A stretch of 64,000 nucleotides of DNA from Nitrospirales bacterium (GCA_029261295.1 JAJDBP010000017.1:372001-436000), one strand, 5' to 3'. Positions 9,195-18,515 are shown, counted from the stretch's first letter. Notes: generated by a model not told the origin, from the sequence alone. Numbers and translations are program-made.

Positions 9195-9746
9195 TCAGGT
9201 TACCCTTAGTTTCCGGCCAGGATTTTTGGATTTCTTTGAAGTCCGTAATTTAGTTGCTGACTTTTCCATTCGAGGTGACCCTATCTTTGGCACACTCACG
9301 GAACCATTGAAGCTATCTCGAATACGACGGAGCAACCGTTTTGCTACCTGAACTTCAGACGCATTCAAGGCTTGTGCAAAAAAAGGACGCATGAATTCCG
9401 CATGAATTGGGAAAACTTCTTGGAACAGATCGATCCCTTTAGAAGTGAGCCTCACCCTGGTCGCTCGACGATCACCACCCACATTCCCACGTTCAATTAA
9501 CCCTTGCTGCTCTAACCGGTCTAACACACCGGTCAAAGTTCCCTTCGTGGTCAATGTCCGTTCAGACAACTGTGCACATGTGAACCCTTCAGTTCCTTCG
9601 AGTTCAGCAATCACATCAAATTGCGACGGAGTTAATCCCAATGATTGAATATGTCTGTTTCCCACTCGGTAAAAAGCCAAATAGGCCTCCACTAAAGGAC
9701 GCAAAAGACTCAAATAGGGGTCATCTTTGTAATCTCGAATGGTCAT
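9195..9746 (-). CDS. MarR family transcriptional regulator
   Basis: The 183-residue protein carries the MarR winged-helix core: an N-terminal dimerisation helix, LTPSQFDVIAELEG, the recognition region CAQLSERTLTTKGTLTGVLD, and the wing GDRRATRVRLTSKG. A lysine/arginine-rich tail of about 30 residues (145-183) is longer than usual and might add nonspecific DNA contact. GAGGAG stands five bases before ATG. The promoter contains a palindrome that is probably its own operator. Position at the head of the VOC-pirin-hydroquinone reductase set makes it the likely repressor of that set, relieved by electrophiles or phenolics. No cysteine-based sensing was established. Confidence 0.9.
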   Translation of the reverse strand: MTIRDYKDDPYLSLLRPLVEAYLAFYRVGNRHIQSLGLTPSQFDVIAELEGTEGFTCAQLSERTLTTKGTLTGVLDRLEQQGLIERGNVGGDRRATRVRLTSKGIDLFQEVFPIHAEFMRPFFAQALNASEVQVAKRLLRRIRDSFNGSVSVPKIGSPRMEKSATKLRTSKKSKNPGRKLRVT

Positions 9747-9790
9747 GAATTCTCCTCTAGCGTTTTTGGTCTTCGGCTTTATTACTAGCC

Positions 9791-9819
9791 AGTATAGTCC
9801 TAACTAGGACTATTTGCAA
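9791..9819 (-). promoter_or_regulatory. Promoter of the MarR gene with embedded operator palindrome
   Basis: Read on the minus strand, TTGCAA (9819-9814) and TATACT (9796-9791) are separated by exactly 17 bases and lie about 45 bases before the start codon, a good sigma70-type promoter. The sequence 9794-9813 is a perfect palindrome (8-bp arms ATAGTCCT/AGGACTAT, 4-base centre), so it fills the spacer and overlaps the -10 box. That is the usual place for a MarR operator that blocks RNA polymerase. A related imperfect sequence, AAGTCCTTACTAG, lies near 9888-9900. Confidence 0.7.
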
Positions 9820-10290
9820 GGCCAACTCCAGTTTTCCTCTTAATTTTGGCAGTGATATGTTAGATACCCATTTTCATATCTCCATAAAAGTCCTTACTAG
9901 CCAAAGAGTGCACGCTGAAGGCCTCTCCCTTTGCCTGTAGGGTTTCTCCTCCATGCCAATAAGAGAATTTTTCGATAAAGTTTTCATAAGCAACGAGAAT
10001 AAAAGGATTTTTTGTGTTTTGTTTTTTAGGAATACCCTTTGCATTTTAACTCTGGATAAGGAGATTGCTCTCAATTTTGAGGTACTTGTGTATAAGAAGG
10101 CTTTTTTACTCTATCCCCAACACACCATGGCTATACTGATTTTAATAACTTTGTCTCTTTATCATCCACGGCGGAGGGACTGGTTTACAGGAAATTGTGA
10201 TTCCGACCGCACCCGGAGCACTGTTTCCTCATCAGCCACCTTCCCATTGGTCCCTCCGCCACCATTTATTGAAAACGGGCGCCCGAGTAT
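9820..10290. other. Long intergenic stretch upstream of the response regulator
   Basis: This is most of the 544 bases between the divergent MarR and receiver genes. It is AT-rich at first and then holds an 11-bp inverted repeat (10170-10180 with 10250-10260) close to the start of the receiver gene. Short frames on both strands show no protein I recognise and no ribosome binding site. I found no tRNA or riboswitch structure by eye. Confidence 0.5.
10170..10260. repeat. Inverted repeat upstream of the response regulator gene
   Basis: GGCGGAGGGAC (10170-10180) is exactly complementary to GTCCCTCCGCC (10250-10260), with a 69-base interval. G-U pairs could extend the stem inward by three in RNA. 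It ends 30 bases before the ATG of the receiver gene, so it would be in the leader if transcription starts further upstream. It may be a leader structure or the ends of a degenerate element. Confidence 0.35.
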
Positions 10291-10761
10291 ATGAATATGG
10301 ATATTTTTAGTCATTTGCGACATTCATCAGAGTCGGCCCAAGCAACAGCAGCCACTCCCGAACAAATCTTACTGGTTGATGACGATGATCTCCACAGATC
10401 TTGTCTAAGAGAATTCTTTGAACGGCGAGGTTATGTCTGTGTTGAAGCGGAAAATGGCGTAAGAGGCTTAGAGGTATTACGGCAGGAATCCATCTCCATC
10501 ATTATCACCGATAACAATATGCCTGAAATGGATGGTTTAACGTTCATTGAGCAAGTGAAACTGAACTATCCAAATGAAATCCTTCCTATTTTTCTTATGA
10601 CCGCTGAAGCCTCCAAGCCTGTTCGTCTTCGTGCGTTCAAAAACGGAGTGTACCGGGTTTTTGAAAAACCGCTTGATTTTCAGGAACTTTGTTATGCCGT
10701 AGATTGGGTAGCAAAATTTGACCTCCATCCCCCTTTGGCTACAAAACTTTCTGCCTCATAA
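10291..10761 (+). CDS. Single-domain response regulator (CheY-like receiver)
   Basis: The 156-residue protein is one receiver domain with no output domain. It has the acidic pair in ILLVDDDD (residues 27-34), phosphoacceptor D74 in ITDNNMPEMDG, the T/S switch residue in FLMTAEA and the conserved lysine in VFEKPLD. A 25-residue N-terminal extension precedes the domain. Such proteins relay phosphate or act by protein contact. The convergent hybrid histidine kinase immediately downstream is a plausible partner, but they are on opposite strands. Confidence 0.88.
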   Translation: MNMDIFSHLRHSSESAQATAATPEQILLVDDDDLHRSCLREFFERRGYVCVEAENGVRGLEVLRQESISIIITDNNMPEMDGLTFIEQVKLNYPNEILPIFLMTAEASKPVRLRAFKNGVYRVFEKPLDFQELCYAVDWVAKFDLHPPLATKLSAS

Positions 10762-10798
10762 ATCCTGACCTCCCAAATACCCACCGCCTACAGAAATC

Positions 10799-10819
10799 AT
10801 CCTTCATCCCTTGAAGGAT
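10799..10819. terminator. Weak stem-loop between convergent genes
   Basis: An 8-bp inverted repeat (ATCCTTCA / TGAAGGAT, loop TCCCT) lies 37 bases after the receiver stop codon and 84 bases from the end of the convergent kinase gene. There is no T-tract. A terminator role rests on location only. Confidence 0.3.
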
Positions 10820-10902
10820 GAGGAAAGCACTTGAGAGGAACAGAGAAATTAGACCTAATAAAGCAATAGAAGGAAGACTCTTATTGTGGAAGGCGAAGGG
10901 GT

Positions 10903-13900
10903 TTAATCAATGGTCTGGGAGAGATCTGTTAAGACCATCTTTAAAGTTTTTGCCAGCACAGCACCATTGACCGGTTTCATTAGAAACCCTTTGAGGCCAA
11001 GTTGATTCGCCTTTTCTTCAGACATGGTGTGGCTGAAACCCGTGCAAAGAATAATCGGGATATCCCCACGAATCTCTAGTAATACTTTTGCCAGAGTTTC
11101 ACCGCTCATTGTCGGCATCGTTTGATCGGTCACGACCACATCAAATTTATGGGGTTGATTTCGAAAGCACTCAACAGCCTCATGAGGGTTAGTTTTTGCT
11201 TCAACGTCGTAGCCTAAATGAGTCAACACTTGCTCACCCCACCGAGCTAAGATTTCCTCATCATCAATAAATAGCACTCGACCTGTTCCATGGGGCCACT
11301 CCTGAATAGTTGTGTTCTGTGCAGGAAGAACAACATCCAACCGAGGGAGTAAAACTTTAAATATCGTGCCTTGACCAACTATACTAGAAACGCCGATATG
11401 CCCTCCATGCCCCACAATAATTCCATGAACGACGGCTAAACCCAAACCCGTCCCTTCGCCTAAACCTTTGGTGGTGAAAAATGGCTCGAAAATCCTCTCT
11501 AACTGATCATTAGGCATGCCCTGCCCTGAATCCTGAATCGTCAATTGTACAAATGTTCCAGGGTTCAACTCCGGAAATTCTTGGCTTGAGTTCTCCATTA
11601 CCTGAACGAAGGAAATCGACAATCTTAAGACTCCGCCATCTGCCCGCATTGCATATTCCGCATTGGCACACAAATTCATAATAACCTGGTGCAGTTGCGT
11701 GGAATCAGCAAAAACCACCGCCAAATTCATATCCCCAACAAACTGTATTTCAATAGTGGTTGGAAGTGTTGCCCGAACCATTCGCAAAGCTTCTTGCACA
11801 ATGACGGTTAAATCAATAGCCTCGCGTTCATGCTCAGATCGTCGACTAAACGCTAAAATTTGCTTCACGAGTTCCTTAGCTCGAGTCCCTGCTGTGAGGA
11901 CTTCCTGTAGATATGAGATGAGTTTTGGCTCTTTTTGGGCCTGGGCTATTGCCAACTCGGAATAACCTAAGATGGCGCCTAAAATATTATTAAAGTCATG
12001 AGCAATCCCCCCCGCCAGCGTTCCAATTGCCTCCATTTTTTGAGTATGCCTAAGATGTTTTTCGCTATGCTCCAACGCCTCTTCCGCACGTTTACGGTCT
12101 GAAATATCTTCACAAGACAGAAGCAACATCTGCTCTTGATTTGGCCCGATGATGGTCCGACAAGTTTCCTTTACCCAAAGGCCTGTCCCATCCTTTTTCA
12201 CTTTTCGTAATTCTTTTTTTGAAATCTGATTCACGGCTGCAAAACTCTTTTGAATTTCCCCTGAAAAAACTTCATGGTCTTCTGGATCAAGTACTAAAAA
12301 GATTGATTGTCCCACTAATTCTGAAACGGTATACCCCAACAGATCCGCACCGAATTGGTTCACAGATAAAATAGTCAGATTGGAGTCGACGGTAAAATAA
12401 GTAAGCGGCGACTGATCATATAATGCACGATAACGCTCCTGACTTTCTTGCAAAGCCTCTAGTGCTCGTTTCCGTTCAAGTTCGGCCCCAGCACGAGCCG
12501 CAAAAATTTGTAATAATGACCGGTCTTGGGCATTCAATTCCAGAGGCTGGCGACTCATAATTGCCAAATTTCCTACCACCTCTCCTTCCGAATTGAAAAG
12601 AGGCGTTCCACAATAGCTTTCAAGGTTTAAGGCTTTCACCGTGGGATTGTTAGGAAATAAATTCTTGACGCCCTGGGGAAAATACACTGGCTGCCCTTCG
12701 AACACTTTTTCGCAAGGTCCCGCTAGACAATTATATTCAAATTTTGATTCAAAGCGATCCTCATTCCAAAAAACCAAACCATGTACAGTCGGAAAGGTCT
12801 CTTCTACTCGTTCTGCCAAAAAGACCATTGGAACTTGAATAGCGTGAGCCAACTGACGAACCAGATTCTGGAAAAAATTTTGACTCCCTGGAGTCACAGT
12901 TCCTTTGAGAATAGCTTCGAAAGCTTCTTCGGCCTTTTTCCGTTCAGTAATATCACGAGAGACTATGACGCCTCGATTTTCTCCCAAAGCCGTTTGAAAG
13001 ACCCGCCCAGTACTCTCAAACCAACGATACGCTCCATTTTGGTGCCGGTAACGATAGGTGGAACGCCCTTTTCCCAATTTGTTCATACCATCAGTAAATT
13101 CTTTTACCACATTTGGTTGATCTTCAGGGTGTACCAAGGAAAAGATATTCGTTCCCAATAAAGTTTGGGGGACATACCCTAACACTTCTTCAAAATTTGA
13201 ACTCGCATATAAGAATGTTGCCGATCCATCGACCTCCGCGATTAAATCATAGGCATTTTCCATTATGGCTCGATAGCGTTTTTCTCGTTCTTGAATGGTA
13301 AGTTCCGCTGCCTTGCGGAATGTAATATCACGAGCAATACAAAACAATCCTTCCAACCCCTTCTCCGTTTGTTCAAAAATCTCTTTGGTCACCAAAAAGG
13401 TGCGAGAAACCACCCCAGCATTTTCTACATCAATTTCAAATGACTGTGTCGCTTTCTTCCCCAACACCTCATGATCGTACTGAGTAAAAAGAGGGTGGGT
13501 CCCCTCGAAAAACAAATCCGAATCGGCTCGCCCAATAATGTCTTCTATTTGGAGACCAAGTAACTCCGCACCTGGCGAATTGACCAACAAATACCGGCCG
13601 TTGTGGTCTTTCACAAAAATAATATCGCTGGTCCCCTCTACCACAGTCGTTAAGAGGGCATGCTCTTTTTTTAGCGCGTCCTCGGCTTCTTTCTGTTCGG
13701 TAATATCTCGAATCGTTCCTCCACCCGCAATAAAAGTACCTTGATCATCAAAAAGCGCCTGGCCTTTTCCTTTAAACCATCTATATCCTCCATGCTTGGT
13801 CTTCAATCTCGATTCCACTTCATACGGCACTTGTTTTTCAATATGATCTTTCATGGCCTGAAAAACTCTGTCTCGATCTTCGGGATGGATTCGTGATGAC

Positions 13901-14700
13901 CAAGAACCCGATACAGGGAGAAATTCGGATTCTTCAAAACCTAAAAGGGCGATAAACTGGGATGAATACCAGGCAGGAGTCTCAGGTGAATCCCAAGGAA
14001 TCCCCGGCAAGGGGTGGGCCTCCCACAACCCTTCTTGAGAACCCTGAGCGGCAATATGAAACCGATCAAGCTGTTCTCGCATGGAAGCAATCGTCTGTTG
14101 TGCCTCCGTCAGCTCTTGACGGAGCTGTTCGTTCATTTGTTCATTGGCCGGTGTCATACCATTGCTAATATTTCTCGTTTTTTCCGTGCCAGTTTGAGGT
14201 AAACGGTCCTGGATATAGTGAGCTGTCACATCAAGTATGACGCCTTCATATCCTAGACTACCCCCCTGACCATCCCGGATCGCATGGGCGTATTCCTCAA
14301 GCCATAACATTTTATGAGGACCTCCATTCCCGCGCCAGACTACAGGGCCAATCCAATGCTGATTATCAAACAGTTGGCACCAGGCCTTCCTCTGCGCCGA
14401 ATCAACATATAGCTGCTCACCAATATTCGTCACATTCTCAATCATATCTTCCTGAGAAGAATAGCCAAAAAATTTTGCCAGAGCCGCATTTACCATGACA
14501 AATTTCCCATCATGGGTACTACGGTAGATTCCAAGGACTGTATGGTCCACAAATTGCTGTAAACCTTGCAGCTCTTGATACAGAGGAGTCGCAACCTGTT
14601 CGCTGGACAATCGAAGCGACAAATGAAGATCCCCGATTTGTTTTCGAAGAATTTCAAGCGACTTTAAGGAAGATCTGTTTGGGGAGGTGTAAGAATCCAT
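10903..14700 (-). CDS. Multi-PAS/GAF hybrid sensor histidine kinase with C-terminal receiver
   Basis: The product (1265 residues from ATG 14700; a TTG eight codons upstream is possible) has no obvious transmembrane segment and is probably cytoplasmic. Approximate domain order: PAS (50-160), a Gln/Glu-rich linker helix (180-215), PAS/PAC (215-335), PAS (345-460), PAS/PAC (468-590), GAF (600-755), PAS (760-885), HisKA with phosphorylatable H901 in GGIAHDFNNILGA, HATPase_c with the N-box NLCANAEYAM and G-boxes DSGQGMP and GEGTGLGLAVVHG, and receiver with D1192 in VTDQTMPTMSG. The kinase core is of the class that passes phosphate to its own receiver, so an Hpt protein or the nearby receiver protein may be downstream. 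The signal sensed cannot be read from the sequence. Confidence 0.9.
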   Translation of the reverse strand: MDSYTSPNRSSLKSLEILRKQIGDLHLSLRLSSEQVATPLYQELQGLQQFVDHTVLGIYRSTHDGKFVMVNAALAKFFGYSSQEDMIENVTNIGEQLYVDSAQRKAWCQLFDNQHWIGPVVWRGNGGPHKMLWLEEYAHAIRDGQGGSLGYEGVILDVTAHYIQDRLPQTGTEKTRNISNGMTPANEQMNEQLRQELTEAQQTIASMREQLDRFHIAAQGSQEGLWEAHPLPGIPWDSPETPAWYSSQFIALLGFEESEFLPVSGSWSSRIHPEDRDRVFQAMKDHIEKQVPYEVESRLKTKHGGYRWFKGKGQALFDDQGTFIAGGGTIRDITEQKEAEDALKKEHALLTTVVEGTSDIIFVKDHNGRYLLVNSPGAELLGLQIEDIIGRADSDLFFEGTHPLFTQYDHEVLGKKATQSFEIDVENAGVVSRTFLVTKEIFEQTEKGLEGLFCIARDITFRKAAELTIQEREKRYRAIMENAYDLIAEVDGSATFLYASSNFEEVLGYVPQTLLGTNIFSLVHPEDQPNVVKEFTDGMNKLGKGRSTYRYRHQNGAYRWFESTGRVFQTALGENRGVIVSRDITERKKAEEAFEAILKGTVTPGSQNFFQNLVRQLAHAIQVPMVFLAERVEETFPTVHGLVFWNEDRFESKFEYNCLAGPCEKVFEGQPVYFPQGVKNLFPNNPTVKALNLESYCGTPLFNSEGEVVGNLAIMSRQPLELNAQDRSLLQIFAARAGAELERKRALEALQESQERYRALYDQSPLTYFTVDSNLTILSVNQFGADLLGYTVSELVGQSIFLVLDPEDHEVFSGEIQKSFAAVNQISKKELRKVKKDGTGLWVKETCRTIIGPNQEQMLLLSCEDISDRKRAEEALEHSEKHLRHTQKMEAIGTLAGGIAHDFNNILGAILGYSELAIAQAQKEPKLISYLQEVLTAGTRAKELVKQILAFSRRSEHEREAIDLTVIVQEALRMVRATLPTTIEIQFVGDMNLAVVFADSTQLHQVIMNLCANAEYAMRADGGVLRLSISFVQVMENSSQEFPELNPGTFVQLTIQDSGQGMPNDQLERIFEPFFTTKGLGEGTGLGLAVVHGIIVGHGGHIGVSSIVGQGTIFKVLLPRLDVVLPAQNTTIQEWPHGTGRVLFIDDEEILARWGEQVLTHLGYDVEAKTNPHEAVECFRNQPHKFDVVVTDQTMPTMSGETLAKVLLEIRGDIPIILCTGFSHTMSEEKANQLGLKGFLMKPVNGAVLAKTLKMVLTDLSQTID

Positions 14701-14953
14701 GAAAGAGGCGATGGGGTTAAACAAACAAAACCCAGAAACCTTCTCGAAACATGCAACCCTACTTAAAACTCACAATGAAAGATCTGCCAACTAATGTCAA
14801 GCGAAATTTTGCCTATCTCAATATCATTCTCCAAATGACATGATCTCTGTCACAAAAGAATTTCTTGGGTATCAGGCATTCCCAATTTTGATACGACAGA
14901 AACAGCATGGTAGACTTCAATCTCAATTTCCAATGACGGCCTCAGTTCAACTC

Positions 14954-15739
14954 ATGAAGATACCTGTCCTCTCCATCGCAGGCTCCGACCCAAGTGGAGG
15001 CGCTGGCATCCAAGCAGACCTTAAAGCCATGTCGGCCAACGGGACTTTTGGGATGTCAGTCCTGACCTCAATTACCGCACAAAATTCCTGCGGTGTTTCT
15101 TCGGTCTTTCACCTGCCTTCTTCTATTATTGATGCTCAGCTAGATGCTATTTTCTCTGACATTCCGGTGAAAACAGTCAAAACTGGCATGTTGGCCACAC
15201 CAGAAATCATCACCACCGTGAGTAATAAACTGTCATCCCAAAACATTGAGCACCTTGTGGTCGATCCAGTTATGGTCGCCAAAGGTGGCCATGCACTTCT
15301 CGACAACAATGCGATCTCTATCTTCAAGGCGGAGCTCTGCCCTCAAGCATTTTTACTGACTCCCAATATTTATGAAGCCCAAGTTTTAGCCAATATGGCC
15401 ATCAACACCATTGCTGATGTTCGAGCTGCGGCCAAAACTATTTATCAATTAGGGTGTCGCCATGTATTGATTAAAGGTGGGCACCTTCAGGAACAACCGG
15501 GGACAGATCTTCTCTACGACGGTCGTTTTTTTCGAATGTATAAAGGTGAATATATTCAGACCAAAAATACGCATGGCACTGGCTGCACCTTAGCCTCGTC
15601 CATTGCCTCCTTATTGGCAAAAGGAAAGCCTATCGCCGATGCGATAGAAGGCGCAAAAACCTATACAACTGAAGCTATTCGCCATGGTTTTACTCTGGGC
15701 AAAGGACATGGTCCAACTGACCATTTTTACTTTCTTTAG
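14954..15739 (+). CDS. thiD: Hydroxymethylpyrimidine / phosphomethylpyrimidine kinase
   Basis: ThiD phosphorylates HMP and HMP-P to HMP-PP for thiamine synthesis. The sequence has the family opening [20 protein letters not shown], the TSITAQNS segment, a [15 protein letters not shown] block and the C-terminal anion-hole motif [15 protein letters not shown] containing the catalytic Cys. Family alignment favours ATG 14954 (262 residues, the usual length). ATGs at 14840 and 14933 would add N-terminal residues without homology, and none of the three has a clear SD. Only 12 bases separate it from the next gene, so the two are probably co-transcribed. No other thiamine gene is visible. Confidence 0.92.
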   Translation: MKIPVLSIAGSDPSGGAGIQADLKAMSANGTFGMSVLTSITAQNSCGVSSVFHLPSSIIDAQLDAIFSDIPVKTVKTGMLATPEIITTVSNKLSSQNIEHLVVDPVMVAKGGHALLDNNAISIFKAELCPQAFLLTPNIYEAQVLANMAINTIADVRAAAKTIYQLGCRHVLIKGGHLQEQPGTDLLYDGRFFRMYKGEYIQTKNTHGTGCTLASSIASLLAKGKPIADAIEGAKTYTTEAIRHGFTLGKGHGPTDHFYFL

Positions 15740-15751
15740 GCCCCTTCGTTC

Positions 15752-16558
15752 GTGAACCCCATTTCGCCACAAGCAAATGATACTCTGATAGAGACCCCGA
15801 TTAATTTCTTGAGTGCCTCTGGTCTCTCAACAGCTGCCATCCTTGCAGAACCTTCCACACCCACAGACCTGTGCGTCATTCTCTGCCATGGATTTCTCTC
15901 TGACAAACAGAGTCGCAGCAATCGTCGCCTAACCGAGCTTCTTATTCCTCAGGGAATCGCCACATTTCGATTTGATTGGCATGGCATGGGAGAAACTCAG
16001 GAGCATTTTCCCCACATGACACTCAAGCAATGTGAAGAACAACTCGATGCGGCATTTCACTTGTTGCGCAAACAAGGGCTCAATCGCTTGGGCTTGATTG
16101 GATCAAGCTTCGGTGGGCTACTCGCAATTCTTGCAGCTCCAAGACAATCTACTCTCCTGGCTCTCGGCCTCAAGTGTCCAGTTATTGACTTTCCTGAAAC
16201 CCTCCGTCAGGAATTTGGGCCTGAGGCAATGGAACGCTGGAAATCATCTAATCATATTCCTAACATTGTGGGTGATGGCTCACTCGTTCCCTTGCACTAT
16301 GTTTTCTATGAAGAATGTCTCACCTACAATGCTTACGCGGTTCTTCCCCATATACAGGTTCCAACCTTGGTGGTTCATGGTGAACAGGATCAACTCATTC
16401 CACGAACTCAAATTGATCGCTTATTGAAAACACTGACTACCAAGAAACAATTAATATTGATTGAAGGGGCAGGCCATCAATTTGGTCGACCTGAGGAATT
16501 TCGACTCATGACCAATCATTTGGCAAATTGGATGACTCAACATTTGAAATGTCCATGA
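15752..16558 (+). CDS. Alpha/beta hydrolase
   Basis: The 268-residue protein has an alpha/beta-hydrolase fold with a complete triad: nucleophile S119 in GSSFGG, D213 in HGEQDQLIP and H242 in GAGHQF. The oxyanion region is CHGFLSDK near residue 45. The sequence resembles the cytosolic serine aminopeptidase / BAAT-like group used for esters or small amides, but the substrate is not predictable. The start is GTG, 12 bases after the thiD stop codon, without a strong SD. Confidence 0.85.
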   Translation: MNPISPQANDTLIETPINFLSASGLSTAAILAEPSTPTDLCVILCHGFLSDKQSRSNRRLTELLIPQGIATFRFDWHGMGETQEHFPHMTLKQCEEQLDAAFHLLRKQGLNRLGLIGSSFGGLLAILAAPRQSTLLALGLKCPVIDFPETLRQEFGPEAMERWKSSNHIPNIVGDGSLVPLHYVFYEECLTYNAYAVLPHIQVPTLVVHGEQDQLIPRTQIDRLLKTLTTKKQLILIEGAGHQFGRPEEFRLMTNHLANWMTQHLKCP

Positions 16559-16599
16559 TTTGAAAGCGAAGACCTCTACCGCATCCCCGTGTGGACACC

Positions 16600-17049
16600 A
16601 TGGAACTAACTAATACGCAATTAGAAATCTTCCGATTGATGTATCCTCTTTTCAAAGATGAAGTTTTTAGACGGCGCGATCAAATGATGCGCCTGACAGC
16701 ATGGGCTAGCACTTTATTAGTCGTCATCCTTGCCATGCAGTTCGCATTTTTCCATGGACTCACACCTCCCGTACCCATTCAATTGTTGACTATCTCAGGC
16801 ATCTTGGCATTTTCAGGGTTATTCGCCTTTTTAATACTCCAACATGCCAACCGACATCGCATGGCTAAGCAACAATTAATAGCCTTGGAGCAAACAGTCG
16901 GCCTCTATCAAGATGGATGGCAAAAGAATGGAGAGCCCCTCTTTCCACAGAGTTGGCAGTCCGACTGGACGGGGGATCGAAGTGTCACGATCTATCTTGT
17001 TATTCTTTCAACACTTACCGCTTTAGTCATATGCGCGATACTTGTTTGA
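16600..17049 (+). CDS. Small hypothetical membrane protein
   Basis: I do not recognise this protein of about 149 residues. It has three hydrophobic segments: about 29-51 (ASTLLVVILAMQFAFF), 60-82 (LLTISGILAFSGLFAFLIL) and the last 20 residues (VTIYLVILSTLTALVICAIL). A basic, helical N-terminus and a soluble loop at 83-127 complete it. ATG at 16600 and GTG at 16591 are both possible. It lies between the hydrolase and carbonic anhydrase genes on the same strand, which argues that it is real. Confidence 0.65.
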   Translation: MELTNTQLEIFRLMYPLFKDEVFRRRDQMMRLTAWASTLLVVILAMQFAFFHGLTPPVPIQLLTISGILAFSGLFAFLILQHANRHRMAKQQLIALEQTVGLYQDGWQKNGEPLFPQSWQSDWTGDRSVTIYLVILSTLTALVICAILV

Positions 17050-17107
17050 AGATGAATAACTGGCTCATGACCATCAATTTTCATTGTTCGGCTAACCCAT
17101 TTTCAGC

Positions 17108-17626
17108 ATGTTGAAACCCTACCGAGGAGTGGAGCCAATTGTCGCGCCTAATGCGTTTATTGAGGACACGGCAATGGTCATTGGTGATGTGGTCATTGGC
17201 TCTGACTCGAGCGTATGGTTTTATGCAGTTATCCGTGGCGATGTTCATTTCATTCGCATTGGCCATCGCACAAATATTCAAGATCTTTCCGTATTACATG
17301 TGACCCACGATACCCATCCGTTAACACTAGGAGATGACATTACGATTGGACATCGAGTCCTTTTGCATGGATGTACTATTCGTGATCGAGTCCTCGTCGG
17401 CATGGGCTCCATCATCATGGACGGAGTCGTGATTGAAGAAGATTGCATTATTGGTGCAGGGAGCTTGATCACTGAACGCACACAGATCCCCCCCAAAAGC
17501 CTGGTTCTCGGATCTCCGGCAAAAGTAAAACGGATTCTGACTGATGACGAAATTTCATGGATTAGAGAATCGGCAACCAACTATTCTCGCTACGCACAAT
17601 ATTATATTGCTGACCAACAGGTATGA
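17108..17626 (+). CDS. Gamma-class carbonic anhydrase family protein (left-handed beta-helix)
   Basis: The 172-residue protein is built of hexapeptide repeats (for example IGDVVIGSDSSVW, LTLGDDITIGHRVLLHGC) forming a left-handed beta-helix, with a C-terminal helix packing along it. Candidate Zn/Fe ligands are H64 (VLHVTH), H82 and H87 (GHRVLLHGC), which sit across a trimer interface in this family. Members include YrdA, PaaY and CaiE, several of which lack measurable carbonic anhydrase activity, so the reaction is not assured. Confidence 0.88.
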   Translation: MLKPYRGVEPIVAPNAFIEDTAMVIGDVVIGSDSSVWFYAVIRGDVHFIRIGHRTNIQDLSVLHVTHDTHPLTLGDDITIGHRVLLHGCTIRDRVLVGMGSIIMDGVVIEEDCIIGAGSLITERTQIPPKSLVLGSPAKVKRILTDDEISWIRESATNYSRYAQYYIADQQV

Positions 17627-17694
17627 ATGACCGTCACGATCTTAATTTCCCCTCACTTTTCCACTAAGGCCAACAGACCTATCTGCTAACACCC

Positions 17695-18504
17695 TTGACC
17701 GTTCATTCCTCACAACACATATCATCGCCACAACTCCCATTGATCATCATCGGTGCTGGCTATACTGGCCTTCGAATGTATCAGCAGGCCATAGATAGAG
17801 GATGGCTTGTTTTCGCAACCAGTCGCCAACCGCACATTCATTTGAGCCACATTCCTCCCAATCATCGCTTACGGTTTGATCTGGCCCAGTCTGAAACCTG
17901 GACAAATATACCCAAAGAGGCACATCTCGTCTGGTGTTTCCCCGCTATTCCACTAGACCAAGTTAAAGATTTCTTTTTGACACGCGCAAAACAATCCGGC
18001 CGAATACTGGTCATGGGAAGTACTTCAGCATACCAACCTGAGAGCCTAACCGTCTCCGAAGTCACTTCTCTTAAAATGGATCTGCCTCGTGTTCAGGCAG
18101 AGGAATATCTTCGGGCAAACTATGGAGCCATCATTATCCGTCTGGCTGGCCTATACGGACCCGGACGCAATGTGTGTGATTGGATAAGAAAAGGCAAGGT
18201 TAAGAATACGAAAAAATGGGTCAACCTCTTGCACGTTGAAGACGCTGCAGCTATTTGTTTGAATACCCTCGAAAAAGCCCCTGATGGAAGCACGTATCTT
18301 GCCAGTGATGGTCACCCACGCACCTGGAATGAAATTTGTTTAGTCGCTGCCACAAGATGGCAAGTCCCCATTCCTGCTCTCACACTCTCTCAACTATCAG
18401 GGAAGCAGGTGTCCATTCGTAAACTTCAGACAGAGTTACAATATATTTTTCGTTTCCCTGATCTTTTTCAGGCCCTAGATCTCATTGAAAATTCTCCCGT
18501 TTAG
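17695..18504 (+). CDS. NAD(P)-binding Rossmann protein, atypical SDR (YeeZ-like)
   Basis: This 269-residue protein starts with a Rossmann fingerprint, IIIGAGYTGLRMY, then the ATSRQP and RFDLAQ segments, MGSTSAYQP in place of the SDR Ser strand, and LAGLYGPGRN. The usual YxxxK is not clear; the equivalent segment reads RVQAEEYL. This matches the atypical extended-SDR group that includes YeeZ, whose function is unknown. No ATG precedes the fold, so a TTG at 17695 is the probable start. It ends 11 bases from the convergent CPBP gene. Confidence 0.75.
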   Translation: MTVHSSQHISSPQLPLIIIGAGYTGLRMYQQAIDRGWLVFATSRQPHIHLSHIPPNHRLRFDLAQSETWTNIPKEAHLVWCFPAIPLDQVKDFFLTRAKQSGRILVMGSTSAYQPESLTVSEVTSLKMDLPRVQAEEYLRANYGAIIIRLAGLYGPGRNVCDWIRKGKVKNTKKWVNLLHVEDAAAICLNTLEKAPDGSTYLASDGHPRTWNEICLVAATRWQVPIPALTLSQLSGKQVSIRKLQTELQYIFRFPDLFQALDLIENSPV

Positions 18505-18515
18505 CCTTCGAGAAC

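Noticed and set aside
12781-13161. 126-codon plus-strand frame inside the histidine kinase gene
   Set aside because: Antisense to clear PAS and GAF domains; composition is that of a shadow frame.
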